Origin: Scytolyngbya sp. HA4215-MV1
GTDB lineage: Bacteria; Cyanobacteriota; Cyanobacteriia; Leptolyngbyales; Leptolyngbyaceae
DNA length: 64,000 nucleotides
Reading direction: 5' to 3'
Assembly: GCA_019359045.1 (NCBI GenBank)
Contig: JAHHIA010000014.1
Coordinates: 99,651 to 163,650 of the forward strand
Under the pieces are notes generated by a model. That model did no database searches, was not told the DNA's origin, and saw only the letters and a list, made by a program, of their open reading frames with translations. Numbering within the stretch: the stretch's first letter is position 1; each line of letters starts with the position of its first letter. The position numbers and the translations under genes are program-made. Positions 44,973 through 55,600 of this stretch are shown in pieces.

Positions 44973-46798
44973 CTTTTCCTCAAAATGAAGTGCGCTTCGA
45001 GCAGTTATCTACCGCTTCCCCCAGCGTGATTTACAGTATTGAAGAATATCCGGGTAGACCTGCTCGATTTGATTACCTCAGCCCTGCTTTTGAGGAAATC
45101 TACGAAATACCAGTAGCGAAGGCGATGGAGAATGCGGCGATCGCTTTTGATACCTTCCATCCTGACGATCTATCTGGGTATCAGCAAGCAGTCATCCGTA
45201 GTGCCAAAACCATGCAACCGCTCCAGCACGAATGGCGCATCATTACGCCATCCGGCAAGATCAAATGGGTGCAGGCAAATTCTCGCCCCGAACGTCGGCA
45301 AGAGGGAGTGCTGGTCTGGCATGGGGTGATGCTGGACATTACCGATCGCAAACAGACGGAAGCGGCACTCCGTGAGAGTGAAGCCACTAAAAAGCAAATC
45401 TTGAAAGCGATTCCTGATCTGATCTTTTGGATGTCAGCGGATGGTATTTGTCTGGATAGCATGCCCAGTAACGATGCTTTCCAACTCTTTCCCGATTCGG
45501 GTAGGGTGGGCAAGAATCTCTACACCGTTTTGCCGCCCGATTTGGCAGAAATGCGTAGACAAGCAGTCGAAAAAGCGCTGCAAACCGGAGATGTGCAGGT
45601 TTATGAGCAACGAATCATGCTGCATGGTGGCTTCTATTACGAAGAAGTGCGGGTAGTTGGTGTGGGAGACGATCGGGTATTGGTAATCGTCCGCAATATT
45701 ACCAGCCGCAAACAGGCTGAAATAGCTTTGCAAGAGAGTGAAGAACGGTTTCGCAGTGCCTTTCAAGATGCACCCATTGGCATGGCACTGATCGGACTGG
45801 ACGATCGCTGGCTCAAAGTCAATCCAGTACTGTGTAATATGTTCGAGTATTCTGAAGCAGAATTACTCACGACTCGGATGTTTACCATGGTGCATCCTGA
45901 AGATCGCAGCATTCTGCAACAATACATTGAGCAATATCTGGGACAATCCCAAACGAAGGACAAAAAAGCGACTCAGGTGGAGCTCCGATATCAGTGCAAA
46001 GGTGGGCAAATCATTTGGGTGAGGCTCAATTTGTCTGTGGTTCGCGATGCCCAACGACACCCTTCTTACTATGTCGCGCAAATTCAAGACATTACTCAGG
46101 AACATGCGGTTAATCGCATGAAGGATGAATTTATCTCGATCGTCAGTCACGAACTCCGCACTCCCCTGACTGCGATTCAGGGCTTTTTAGGGCTACTCAA
46201 TACGGGCATCTATACCAACAATCCTGAAAAGACCCAGCGCATGTTAAAGTTGGCGATGGATAATGGCGATCGTCTGGTGCGTCTGGTCAATGACATTCTG
46301 GATTTGGAGCGCTTATCGTCTGGCAAGGTGCAATTAGCCATGACGACTTGCAATGCTAGCGAACTGATGCAACAAGCCGTTGATAGTATCCACTCCATTG
46401 CCGACCAGGCAGCAGTAACGCTTGCTGTCGTTCCAACCAAGGCTCAGGTTTGGGCAGCCTCAGACTCAATTATTCAAACCTTGACCAACTTGCTCAGTAA
46501 TGCGATTAAATTTTCTCCTCCGCAGACGACAGTCACGCTCTCTGTCCAAACTCAAACCGACTCTGTGCTGTTTCAGGTCAGAGATCGAGGACGGGGCATC
46601 CCTGCCGATAAACTTGAAAGTATCTTTGGACGGTTTCAGCAAGTGGATGTTTCCGATTCTCGCCAAAAGGGCGGTACGGGTTTAGGGCTGGCAATCTGCC
46701 AGAGTATTGTGCAACAACACGGTGGTAACATTTGGGTTGAAAGCACGTTGGGAGAAGGTAGCACCTTCTACTTTACACTGCCAACGCCTGACCCCTAA
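44969..46798 (+). CDS. PAS-domain sensor histidine kinase
   Basis: A 609-residue cytoplasmic kinase without membrane spans. Three PAS/PAC modules (about 10-130, 135-250, 260-378) each end in a typical PAC phrase ('VMLDITDRKQTEAAL', 'VIVRNITSRKQAEIAL', 'AQIQDITQEHAVNRM'). HisKA follows with the phosphoacceptor His in SIVSHELRTPL (about residue 393). The HATPase domain has N box NLLSNAIKFSPP, G1 VRDRGRGIP and G2 GGTGLGLAI. The start overlaps the preceding response regulator by 4 bp. It probably phosphorylates REC1 or the HPt module of that protein, and possibly the small REC protein that follows. Confidence 0.96.
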   Translation: MTFPQNEVRFEQLSTASPSVIYSIEEYPGRPARFDYLSPAFEEIYEIPVAKAMENAAIAFDTFHPDDLSGYQQAVIRSAKTMQPLQHEWRIITPSGKIKWVQANSRPERRQEGVLVWHGVMLDITDRKQTEAALRESEATKKQILKAIPDLIFWMSADGICLDSMPSNDAFQLFPDSGRVGKNLYTVLPPDLAEMRRQAVEKALQTGDVQVYEQRIMLHGGFYYEEVRVVGVGDDRVLVIVRNITSRKQAEIALQESEERFRSAFQDAPIGMALIGLDDRWLKVNPVLCNMFEYSEAELLTTRMFTMVHPEDRSILQQYIEQYLGQSQTKDKKATQVELRYQCKGGQIIWVRLNLSVVRDAQRHPSYYVAQIQDITQEHAVNRMKDEFISIVSHELRTPLTAIQGFLGLLNTGIYTNNPEKTQRMLKLAMDNGDRLVRLVNDILDLERLSSGKVQLAMTTCNASELMQQAVDSIHSIADQAAVTLAVVPTKAQVWAASDSIIQTLTNLLSNAIKFSPPQTTVTLSVQTQTDSVLFQVRDRGRGIPADKLESIFGRFQQVDVSDSRQKGGTGLGLAICQSIVQQHGGNIWVESTLGEGSTFYFTLPTPDP

Positions 46799-46813
46799 GA
46801 TTTTTCCACACTC

Positions 46814-47191
46814 ATGACCCACTGTATTCTGGTAGTTGATGACGAAGAAGCCTTGCGAGAACTGGCGACGATGTGTTTGGAGGATCTCGGCGGTTGGCAA
46901 GTAATTTCGGCAGGATCAGGCGTGGAGGGACTGAAGCAAGCAGAAACTCAATCGGTGGATGCAATTTTGCTGGATGTGTCTATGCCGAATATGGATGGGT
47001 TTGAGTGTTACGAAAAGCTAAAAGCGAATCCGGTGACGCAAACTATCCCGATCGTTCTGCTGACGGCAAAAGTGTTGCCCAGCGATCGCACCCGATTCGC
47101 ACAAATGGAGATTGCAGGCGTTGTGACCAAACCGTTTGATCCGACTCAGATCTGTCAGCAAATCGCCCAGTTTTTGAATTGGGAGCCATAA
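46814..47191 (+). CDS. Stand-alone REC protein
   Basis: 125 residues consisting of one receiver domain: acidic pair in VVDDEEA, phosphoacceptor Asp in ILLDVSMPNMDG (about 52), Thr in LLTAK and Lys in VTKPFDP. It starts 15 bp after the histidine kinase and is probably the last gene of that operon. It resembles the REC at 57332 more than the CheY-type protein at 48799, sharing the 'EL...CL.DL.GW.VI' start and '...QIAQ.L.W' end. Confidence 0.95.
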   Translation: MTHCILVVDDEEALRELATMCLEDLGGWQVISAGSGVEGLKQAETQSVDAILLDVSMPNMDGFECYEKLKANPVTQTIPIVLLTAKVLPSDRTRFAQMEIAGVVTKPFDPTQICQQIAQFLNWEP

Positions 47192-47529
47192 AAAAATGGA
47201 CTACTTCAATTTCAGTAGTTTTGCGGGGTTACAAATTCATCCTGGCAATCTAAAATTGCCTTTAGAATTTTGGGCAAAACTCCCTCTTGACTAGTGAATG
47301 CGACAAAGCGTTCAGCCCTGCCTCCTGATTCTTGGTGAAATCAGTTAGCTGAACGCCAAAGCTAAATTTCCACCCTCCAAGCCTCTGTCCCTGGGCAGCG
47401 ATCAGTCTATTTTTTGGTGATACGAATATTACATCTACTTCACGATTCATGAGTTGACACGATATTGTCACTTTTGATCGGCAGAATGTAATTCAAGTAA
47501 CAAACTGTAGACGATCGGGTAAAAACCCT
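47192..47529. other. Intergenic region before the Pix-like operon, 338 bp
   Basis: A weak hairpin (ACTAC/GTAGT around 47210-47230) followed by TTTT may end the preceding operon. No gene is seen; the promoter of the gene at 47530 should lie toward the right end. Confidence 0.4.
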
Positions 47530-48732
47530 ATGGCGACTGAAATTACTGTAATAACCAAATTGGCTCACGATCTGTTGGTGTTGCAGCAACAACAGAGCAC
47601 AGGTGAACTCGTGATCACACCTGCTCATTCACCTGCTGTGCAATGGCGGCTCTATTTCTATTTGGGTAGATTGGTGTATGCAACAGGTGGGAGTCATCGG
47701 GTTAGACGGTGGTATCGCTCCATTCGGCAATATTGTCCCGATTTGTTAAATCATCCAGAATTCTTGACGATGCCTCCCACTGAGGAGCCATGGGAGATGT
47801 ATCGGCTCAACTATGCGGTACGTCAGGGGTGGGTGACAACACCGCAGGCAAAAGCCATCATCCAAAGCAGTGTACAAGAAGTAATTTTCGCCTTCGTCGA
47901 TCCCATTGCCCCCAAAACGGAATGGTTTCCTGGTAAGTTTATCGCTCAACCAAGTGTTTTCCTGTCGATCGACCAGATTTTGCAGGATATTCAAGATTTG
48001 AGAGCGCAATGGCTGACTGGTAGTCTTGCCCACTTGCAAGAGTTATTTCCCTGCTTTTCTCCTGATCTGGCTCCCAACGTTCGTTATCCTGAGCATTTAA
48101 AACAACAAGTTTCCAACGGAGTTTATTACAGCTTAACTCGGCTAATGCAAGGCAAAAAGACTTTGTGGGATGTGGCAATCCACTTGAAAAAGCCTTTACC
48201 AGCGTTACTGCGATCTCTGTTGCCACTGCTGCGTCAGGGCTTGATTGAACTGCAATCTATTCCTGATTTACCGAATCCTTACGGAGAAGTGGGTTTGCCT
48301 GTCCAACATGCTCGCGCCACAAAAGGATTGATTGCTTGTATTGATGACAGCCCTGTGATCGGTCAAATTATGGAGCAATTGTTGACTCCCTATGGCTATG
48401 AGGTTTTGACCATTCTCAACCCGTTGCAAGGAATTGCCACATTGCTTGAACGCAAGCCCAATCTGATTTTTCTCGATTTGGTGATGCCCAATACCAATGG
48501 GTATGAGTTGTGCAGCTTTTTGAGAAAAACCTCTGCTTTTCAAAACACCCCGATCGTCATTTTGACGGGACATGATGGTGTGATCGATCGCGTTCGAGCA
48601 AAGCTGGTCGGTGCCTCCGAATTTCTCAGTAAGCCACCAGAGCCCAATAAAGTTCTGCAAGTCCTAGAGAGATATTTGAGTGTCTCACAGCCGGAAAACA
48701 TGCTGCTGTCCACTCGTTTTGCAACGACGTAA
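47530..48732 (+). CDS. PatA/PixG-type response regulator
   Basis: A 400-residue protein of the cyanobacterial PatA/PixG family. The N-terminal PATAN/DUF4388-like domain (about 1-170) includes 'QWRLYFYLGRLVYATGG' and 'HRVRRWYRSIRQYCPDL'. A helical middle region is followed by a C-terminal REC domain (about 265-385) with phosphoacceptor Asp in LIFLDLVMPNTNG and Lys in LSKPPEP. In Synechocystis the related PixG heads the phototaxis operon controlling type IV pili. It heads a same-strand series with the CheY, CheW, MCP and CheA genes. Confidence 0.93.
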   Translation: MATEITVITKLAHDLLVLQQQQSTGELVITPAHSPAVQWRLYFYLGRLVYATGGSHRVRRWYRSIRQYCPDLLNHPEFLTMPPTEEPWEMYRLNYAVRQGWVTTPQAKAIIQSSVQEVIFAFVDPIAPKTEWFPGKFIAQPSVFLSIDQILQDIQDLRAQWLTGSLAHLQELFPCFSPDLAPNVRYPEHLKQQVSNGVYYSLTRLMQGKKTLWDVAIHLKKPLPALLRSLLPLLRQGLIELQSIPDLPNPYGEVGLPVQHARATKGLIACIDDSPVIGQIMEQLLTPYGYEVLTILNPLQGIATLLERKPNLIFLDLVMPNTNGYELCSFLRKTSAFQNTPIVILTGHDGVIDRVRAKLVGASEFLSKPPEPNKVLQVLERYLSVSQPENMLLSTRFATT

Positions 48733-48798
48733 GCTTGGCACGATCGGATTTCGACTGCTTTCCAATCTGTTGTTCATTGTTTATTTAAGGAGAACCGA

Positions 48799-49164
48799 AT
48801 GGCTACGATTCTTGTGGTTGAAGATACATTGACCCAGTCACAAATTATGACAGGTGCTTTGCAGAAAGCTGGGTTTCATACCATTGCGGTCAGCAGTAGC
48901 GAAGATGCCAAAGTCAAGCTGAGTCAGCAAAAACCAGATGCCATTGTTCTAGATGTAGTGCTCCCAGGTGAGAGTGGATTTGAACTGTGTCGGGAAATTA
49001 AAGAGAACCCTGAAACTCGCGGTATCCCAGTGGTGCTTTGTTCGACGAAAGATGGTGAAATGGATAAGTTTTGGGGCATGAAACAAGGCGCTTCTTCTTA
49101 TCTGACCAAACCCATTGAGCCGGAAGAGTTGGTTCGCACGGTTAAGTTGTTGACTCATAGCTAA
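48799..49164 (+). CDS. CheY-like (PixH/PilH-type) response regulator
   Basis: 121 residues, a single REC domain: VVEDTLT at the N-terminus, phosphoacceptor Asp in IVLDVVLPGESGFE (about 53), 'VVLCSTK' and Lys in LTKPIEP. AAGGAGAA lies just before the ATG. Position after the PatA/PixG gene and before CheW matches PixH. It should compete for or drain phosphate from CheA, or act on the pilus motor. Confidence 0.95.
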   Translation: MATILVVEDTLTQSQIMTGALQKAGFHTIAVSSSEDAKVKLSQQKPDAIVLDVVLPGESGFELCREIKENPETRGIPVVLCSTKDGEMDKFWGMKQGASSYLTKPIEPEELVRTVKLLTHS

Positions 49165-49328
49165 TTGCAGGTCTTGAATTCGGTGCGGTGAAGGGTGATT
49201 AGCTCGATGGAGCGATGAGTGACAAGTAGGTTGCTGATCGAGCGATCGTTGGATATCTGAGATGTTTTGTTAGCCATACTTGAGCCAAGTCCTAAGGAGA
49301 TTTCCAGGCAAGATTTTAACCTCTGCCA

Positions 49329-49384
49329 TTGCCCTTCGACTTCGCTCAGGGCAAAAGCTGGCTGAGCGGAGTCGAAGCCAGCGG
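49329..49384. repeat. Cruciform-type intergenic repeat inside the operon
   Basis: CTTCGACTTCGCTCAG on the left and CTGAGCGGAGTCGAAG on the right are inverse copies with one mismatch; each half can also form its own small hairpin. This CTTCGACTTCGCTCAG palindrome is a widespread cyanobacterial repeat. It sits in the 352-bp gap (49165-49516) between the CheY and CheW genes, where no other feature is seen. Confidence 0.8.
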
Positions 49385-49516
49385 GTAATTTGTTTGCTAG
49401 AAATCTCCTCACCTATGAATTAAAGAGTGTCTACTTTCCATTGCTGGTGTGTTCCACTACTGTTCTTTCACAGTAGTCGGATAATGTTTGCTTTGTGGAT
49501 CTGATGTGATCGAATT

Positions 49517-49999
49517 ATGACTTCTATTGCTCCTCCGCAGTCCAGTACGCAACAGTTTCTCAGTTTTCGCTTGTCATCTACTACGCAGGCGATGATTTCG
49601 ACTCAGAAATTGACTGAAATTCTGTCGGTGTCATTATCCCAAATTATCTCGATTCCAGATGTGCCATCCCAAGTGATGGGGGTTTGCAATTGGCGTGGAG
49701 AGATTTTATGGCTGGTCGATTTGGCTTTGCTGCTCGGTTTTGAGCCGTTGTTTTCTCAAAGAGACTATCAAGCGGGATATCGCGCGATCGTGGTTCATCA
49801 TCGGGATTACACGCTGGGATTAATGGTTGATCGTGTCAGTCAAATGCTTTGGTGCGACCCACAACAATTTCAACCCATCCCCTCCACTCAGATGACTCCT
49901 ACCTTATCTCGTTGCCTGCAAGGCTATTGGCTCAGCGAAGCGGGGGAAACATTTCTGGTCTTGAATGCAGAAGCGATCGCCGAATACTTTCAAAGTTAG
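49517..49999 (+). CDS. cheW: CheW-like adaptor (PixI-type)
   Basis: 160 residues, one CheW domain. 'KLTEILSVSLSQIISIPDVP', 'VMGVCNWRGEILWLVDLALLLG' shortened at its end, and 'IVVHHRDYTLGLMVDRVSQM' are the usual beta-barrel elements. It couples the receptor array to CheA. The order CheY-CheW-MCP-CheA matches the pix/pil operons of other cyanobacteria. Confidence 0.95.
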   Translation: MTSIAPPQSSTQQFLSFRLSSTTQAMISTQKLTEILSVSLSQIISIPDVPSQVMGVCNWRGEILWLVDLALLLGFEPLFSQRDYQAGYRAIVVHHRDYTLGLMVDRVSQMLWCDPQQFQPIPSTQMTPTLSRCLQGYWLSEAGETFLVLNAEAIAEYFQS

Positions 50000-50311
50000 A
50001 CTTGTCATCCCAATCGTCTGATCGCATCCAGGGTCGCTGTGAGAATTTAGATATGAGGGGACAGGAGTTCAAGTAATCGACATTTTCTGACTTCTGGTTC
50101 TTCAACCGATAGATCAATTCTACAGAAGTACAAACGGTGTTTTTTAATTAATCAGGCTTCTATCAATTCATTAATTGGGCTTCTATCGCTTTGTCACAAT
50201 GTCTGGCAATATTTCAGACATTTATTACATGTGCTTTGGAGAAAGTTTCGCTCATTTCAGTGATTCTAATCACAGCTAAAACATTACTCATTCTCTCATT
50301 CAGATTTCATT
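50000..50311. other. Intergenic region before the MCP gene, 312 bp
   Basis: A short direct repeat (GGCTTCTATC near 50153 and 50178) is the only structure noticed. No gene is seen. Confidence 0.35.
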
Positions 50312-52651
50312 ATGTTGTTGAACAATCAAAACTCTCAATCGGCTTTCACGAATGTTCAGGATCGGACCAGTGAATCTGATCTCTCAGCAGAGATGATGTC
50401 ATCGGAAGGGCTGCTGACTTCGCCGCAGCCGCCCAAAAAGCCATCGCCATCCTGGAACCTACTCAAACGGTTCCGACGGCTGAGTTTGCAAACCAAGGCA
50501 ACGATTTTGGCGATCGCGATCGGCACCCTACCCATTGTCGTGATTGGGGGCTTGGCATACCAACTGACCTCCCAAACCACGACGCAAGAGGTGACGGATA
50601 CCCAAAAAGAACAGGCGATTGAATTGGCAGATAAACTCAACCGCTTTGTCTACGAGCGTTATGGCGACGTACAGGTACTGGCAAATTTGTCAATTCTACG
50701 AAATCCTAAATTGCTGGCAACCACAACGCAGCAAGAAAAACAGCAGGTGTTGAATCAGTTTGCTGACACCTACAAGGTATACGACAGTATTGCAGTGTTC
50801 GATTTGGCAGGAAATCCGCTGGTGCAAACTACCGGCCCCGCCTTGGGTAATCATAGCGATCGAGATTATTTTCAGGCTGTTCTAAAAACAGGTCGTCCCG
50901 TTGTGAGTGCGCCAGCGATTTCTAAATCGTCGGGAACACTCAGCGTCCACTTTGCTGCGCCCATTAAAGATGCGGTTACTGGCAAAATCATCGGAGTAGT
51001 GCGGACTCGCTTAGCCGTTGAAACCTTGGAAAAGATCATTCGAAACTTTGGTAGCGAGGCAGATGAGTATCACGTGTTTGATGCTTCTGGCAAAATCTTT
51101 ATCGCAACCGAGAAAGAGCAAGTTGGTCATAACGTTGACCAAGACATTGCAGAGATAGCGATTCGCAGACAAAAGGGACAACCCGACGCCTGGATTACCT
51201 ATGACCAAACGAAGAAGGCAGACCGGATCCTGGTGGGATTTGCGGCGACGAAAAACCATGAAGATATGCCGAACCTGGACTGGGGGGTCGCTTTTGCGGC
51301 TTATACCAAAGACGTCTTGCAAGCCCAATCCAATCTGCTGATTGCGCTACTCATTGGTTCGGCCATCACGGCGATCATTGTGGCAACGATCGCGGCTTTG
51401 CTTGCCCGGCGGGCGACTCGACCCATTCAGATGGCGGCTCAAGCGGTGGATAAGCTGGGGCAGGGAGAGTTGAGTACTCGTCTAGAGGTAACCGGTGAAG
51501 ATGAATTGGCGGTATTGGGCAGTAACATCAACCTGATGGCGGGACAGATTGAAGCTCTGGTGGAAGATCAAAAAGCGGAAACCGAGCGGATTGACCAAGC
51601 CCGTCAAGAAGCGCGTCAGGAAGCGGATAATCGCGCAGAAGAACAGCGGAAACAAAAGGAATTTTTGCAAAAACGAGCGCTGGAACTGCTGATGGAGGTA
51701 GACCCAGTCAGCAAGGGAGACCTAACAATTCGTGCCCAAGTGACACCGGATGAAGTTGGCACGATCGCGGACTCTTACAACGCCATCATTCGATCGCTGC
51801 GGCAAATTGTGCAACAGGTGAAAACTGCCTCAACCGCAGTTGCAGAAACTGCAAGTGACAACGAAACTGCCGTCAATACCCTATCTGACGATGCGACTCA
51901 ACAGATGCAGGCAATCGCCGAAGCGCTAGATCAAATTCAAACAATGACAGACTCGATTCAGGGGGTTGCACTTCGAGCCAAACAGGCTGAAGCCGGTGTA
52001 CAACAGGCAAGTCAGACGCTGCAAGCGGGAGACGAAGCCATGAACCGCACTGTATCTGGGATTTCTGCTATCCGCACGACTGTGTCAGAAACGGCAAAGA
52101 AAGTAAAGCGACTGGGCGAAGCTTCCCAGAAAATTTCCAAGGTAGTGAACCTGATTAGTAACTTTGCTGCTCAAACCAACCTGCTAGCCCTGAACGCGGC
52201 TATTGAAGCTGCCCGGGCGGGAGAAGAAGGACGCGGGTTTGCGGTGGTTGCGGAAGAAGTGCGATCGCTGGCGCAACAGTCCGCTGCTGCAACGGCAGAT
52301 ATCGAACAACTGGTTGAAGAAATTCAAAGCCAGACGAATGAAGTGGTCACTGCCATGGAAGCAGGGACAGAGCAGGTAGTCGCTGGAACTCAACTGGTAG
52401 AAGAAACTCGCCAAAAGCTGACACAAATCAGTACGGTGAGTGCTCAAATTAGCCAATTGGTTCAAGAAATCTCGCAAGCCACATTTGTACAAACCCAAAC
52501 TTCTACCACAGTGTCGCAAACCATGCAGTCCGTGGCCAAGATTGCTAGCGATACCTCGAAGCAGTCAGATACTGTGGCGCAATCTTTTACCCAACTATTG
52601 GAAGTGGCTCAAGCGCTACAAGTCAGTGTGTCCCAATTTAAGGTCAGCTAA
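50312..52651 (+). CDS. Methyl-accepting chemotaxis protein with Cache-like ectodomain
   Basis: A 779-residue receptor. A cytoplasmic N-terminal stretch of about 60 residues is followed by a membrane span (about 65-88) and a Cache-type ligand domain (about 95-335; '[19 protein letters not shown]', '[19 protein letters not shown]'). A second span lies at about 343-366, followed by two HAMP domains (about 367-420 and 455-505). The signalling helices have the conserved tip '[20 protein letters not shown]'. Pilus-control receptors such as PixJ instead carry GAF domains for light; this one should sense a soluble small molecule. The stop is 13 bp before the CheA start, with the CheA ribosome site overlapping it. 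Confidence 0.95.
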   Translation: MLLNNQNSQSAFTNVQDRTSESDLSAEMMSSEGLLTSPQPPKKPSPSWNLLKRFRRLSLQTKATILAIAIGTLPIVVIGGLAYQLTSQTTTQEVTDTQKEQAIELADKLNRFVYERYGDVQVLANLSILRNPKLLATTTQQEKQQVLNQFADTYKVYDSIAVFDLAGNPLVQTTGPALGNHSDRDYFQAVLKTGRPVVSAPAISKSSGTLSVHFAAPIKDAVTGKIIGVVRTRLAVETLEKIIRNFGSEADEYHVFDASGKIFIATEKEQVGHNVDQDIAEIAIRRQKGQPDAWITYDQTKKADRILVGFAATKNHEDMPNLDWGVAFAAYTKDVLQAQSNLLIALLIGSAITAIIVATIAALLARRATRPIQMAAQAVDKLGQGELSTRLEVTGEDELAVLGSNINLMAGQIEALVEDQKAETERIDQARQEARQEADNRAEEQRKQKEFLQKRALELLMEVDPVSKGDLTIRAQVTPDEVGTIADSYNAIIRSLRQIVQQVKTASTAVAETASDNETAVNTLSDDATQQMQAIAEALDQIQTMTDSIQGVALRAKQAEAGVQQASQTLQAGDEAMNRTVSGISAIRTTVSETAKKVKRLGEASQKISKVVNLISNFAAQTNLLALNAAIEAARAGEEGRGFAVVAEEVRSLAQQSAAATADIEQLVEEIQSQTNEVVTAMEAGTEQVVAGTQLVEETRQKLTQISTVSAQISQLVQEISQATFVQTQTSTTVSQTMQSVAKIASDTSKQSDTVAQSFTQLLEVAQALQVSVSQFKVS

Positions 52652-52664
52652 GGAGTGCAGTTCG

Positions 52665-55600
52665 ATGATCGTTGACATCGAAGTTCGAGATCAGGCATAC
52701 CAGTTTTTTATGCAAGAGTCATTGGAACTTTTGCAAACTATTGAAACTGGGTTGCTGACTTTGCGGACAGACCAGAGTATCCCCAAGCTCCATGCTCTGA
52801 TGCGAGCAGCCCATTCGATCAAGGGGGGGGCCGCTAGCCTGGGGTTAGAAAGTATCGCCCAGTTATCCCATCGTCTGGAAGATATCTTTCGAGCGCTCTA
52901 TACACAGACTAATGAGATTGATGTGGCATTGGAAGAAGGGTTGTTGCAGGCATTTGATTGTTTGCGATCGCCCCTGGTCGAGCAAGTTCAAACCGGGCAA
53001 CATGATCCCGTTCTGGCACTGCGGCGGGGAGAAGCCATCTTCGCGCCCTTAGAATCTCGTCTGGCAGAAGCCTTGCAAAACACTACCGCTCTTCCCACTG
53101 CTGCCGAGTTGGGTGTGGATATTGTGCTGGTGGTTTTCTCGGGTGACGTGGAAGGGGGACTCAAGCGGTTGGAGCAAATCCTCTCCCATCCTGAAACCGC
53201 AGAAGTGACAGGCGAAATTCGTGCCCAGGCAGAGGTCTTTGTCGGCATTGGTGAGTTAGTCAACTTGCCAGGATTTGTTGCCATTTCTCGCACCACGCTA
53301 GCGGCGCTCGATTGTCAACCGGACAATGCACTCAACATCGGGTCTACGGCGATCGCTGACTGGCGTGCGGGACAAGCTGCGGTCATTGCAGGCGATCGAA
53401 CTCAAGGTGGGCAACCCAGTGACACCCTGCTGAAACTGGCTCAGCCGCCAGAGGTGCCTTTACCAGAAATGCAGGAGGCTCAGTCCTACGATGAACAGTT
53501 GCTGAATTTTTTTCCGGCTTCGGTTCAATCTCTAGAATCCCTGATTGGCTCGTCTCCCTCTCATTCCCCTGAGGCAGAAACCCAATGGAATTCTCTGTCG
53601 GAAGCCCAATTAAATGATGAGTTGGAGGCAATGTTTGCTGACACTGCCAGCTTCATCCTTTCTCCCGATACAGATCTCCAGCTTGATTTGGGTGAAGTCT
53701 CGGACGTTGCAGAAAATCTAGCGCTTTTACTGGACGATTCGCCGAATCTAGGGGGAGATCAAGCGATCAATCCGTCTATGGATATGATGATCGCGCGATC
53801 ATCACATCCATCTATCGATCAGTTAAGCCAGTTGTCAGTCGATCAACCAAATCATGCTCTTGCTGAATCGGACTGGCAAGCCCTCCAATTTCTGGAATTG
53901 ACAGCAGTTGTTGACTCTGACCAAGCCATCCCCCTCGATGCTTTGTTTCAGGAAGATATCGCCGATCAAACCATTCCACTCGATGATTTGTTCCAATCAG
54001 AGATTGATGCGAACGAACCAGTGATTCCGTTGGATGATTTGTTCCAATCAGAGATTGATGCGAATGAACCAGTGATTCCGTTGGATGATTTGTTCCAATC
54101 AGAGATTGATGCGAACGAACCAGTGATTCCGTTGGATGATTTGTTCCAATCAGAGATTGATGCGAATGAACCAGTGATTCCATTGGATGATTTGTTCCAA
54201 TCAGAGATTGATGCGAATGAACCAGTGATTCCATTGGAGGATCTGCTTCAACCGGAAACTACTGCGACGGAACTCGATATTCCGCTCGATGATTTATTCC
54301 CGGCACCGATCGCCGTTGCCCCCTCAACACTTTCCCCGGGGATAGCCCTTCAGGAAGAGCAGAATGAGCTAGCCATTCCCCTAGATGTGTTGTTCCAGGA
54401 GGAAATTGCTGCGAACCCACCGATGTTAGCTCCACCTTCGGTTACCGCTCCACCTTCGACTACCACCCTGCCGACAGAGTTGCCCCAGTCACCCGTAGCG
54501 CCTCCGCCAGATGCGCCTTACTTGACTAATGCGGTGCGGGTCGATATGGCTCGGCTGGAACGGCTGAATAACCTGGTCGGAGAACTGGTGACTCAGGAAA
54601 ATAGTTCCCTCCTGGACAACCAGCAACTCCAGAGCACATTGGGCTTAATGCTCCAGCGGTTTAGCCGGTTTGAACAAATCACCAAAGCCTTGCAAGACTG
54701 GACGGATCTTAGCCAAAGTGTGCAGGCTCATCTGCCGACCCTCCACCCCTCGACTGCGCTTTGGGCGGAGCACCGATCGGAGTCCTCAGCCGATTCCGCA
54801 GCTTTGTTGCTGCCCCTCGCCGACTTTGACCCCCTCCAGATGGACTCCTATAGCCATCTGCACACCCTGGTACAAGAATCGATCGAAGAAATTGCTCAGT
54901 TGGGTGAGGCGATGCGGGATATGTCCCTGCTGACCCAGCACTCTCAGCAGACCCTCCGCAAAAAGCAACAAACTCTGAAACAGGTCCGAAATGACTTGCT
55001 GTGGGCACGGATGTTGCCGCTGGGTGATGTACTCCAGCGATTCCCACGCATGGTGCGGGATCTGGCAACTCGGTACCACAAGCAGGTGACGCTCAAACTC
55101 AGCGGTACGATGACTCTGGTTGATAAAGTGGTGCTCGAAAAGCTCTACGATCCTCTGGTGCATCTGGTTCGGAATGCCTTTGATCACGGAATCGAATCAC
55201 CAGCGGTGCGCCAGGCTCAAGGAAAAATTGCACAGGCAACGATCGAAATTCGGGCTTATCACCGGGGTAACCAGACCTACATCGAAGTGCGTGACGATGG
55301 GCGCGGTATTGATTTGGAAGCGGTTCGACGACGGTTACTGGAGACCCATCTAGTATCTGCTGACTTGGTACCGACACTGACCGCCGAACAACTCTATGAG
55401 TACCTGTTTACGCCTGCTTTTTCGACAGCGGAGCAGGTCAGTGAACTGTCGGGTCGGGGGATGGGTCTGGAAACGGTGCGATCGCAGGTCAAGATGCTGA
55501 AAGGTTCACTTTCGGTCACATCAGAGCCAGGACAAGGCACCCTGTTCACTCTCAAGCTCCCACTCACCTTGACCATCGCCAAACTCCTCGTTTTTGCGGT

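Noticed and set aside
52440..52664. N-terminal extension of CheA by 75 residues
   Set aside because: It overlaps the MCP coding sequence in another frame, is basic and Trp-rich, and the ribosome site points to 52665.
53812..54234. 140-residue minus-strand frame with repeats, and a CRISPR-like look of the 51-bp array
   Set aside because: The repeats are in-frame codons of CheA with no spacers; the antisense frame is a shadow of the array.
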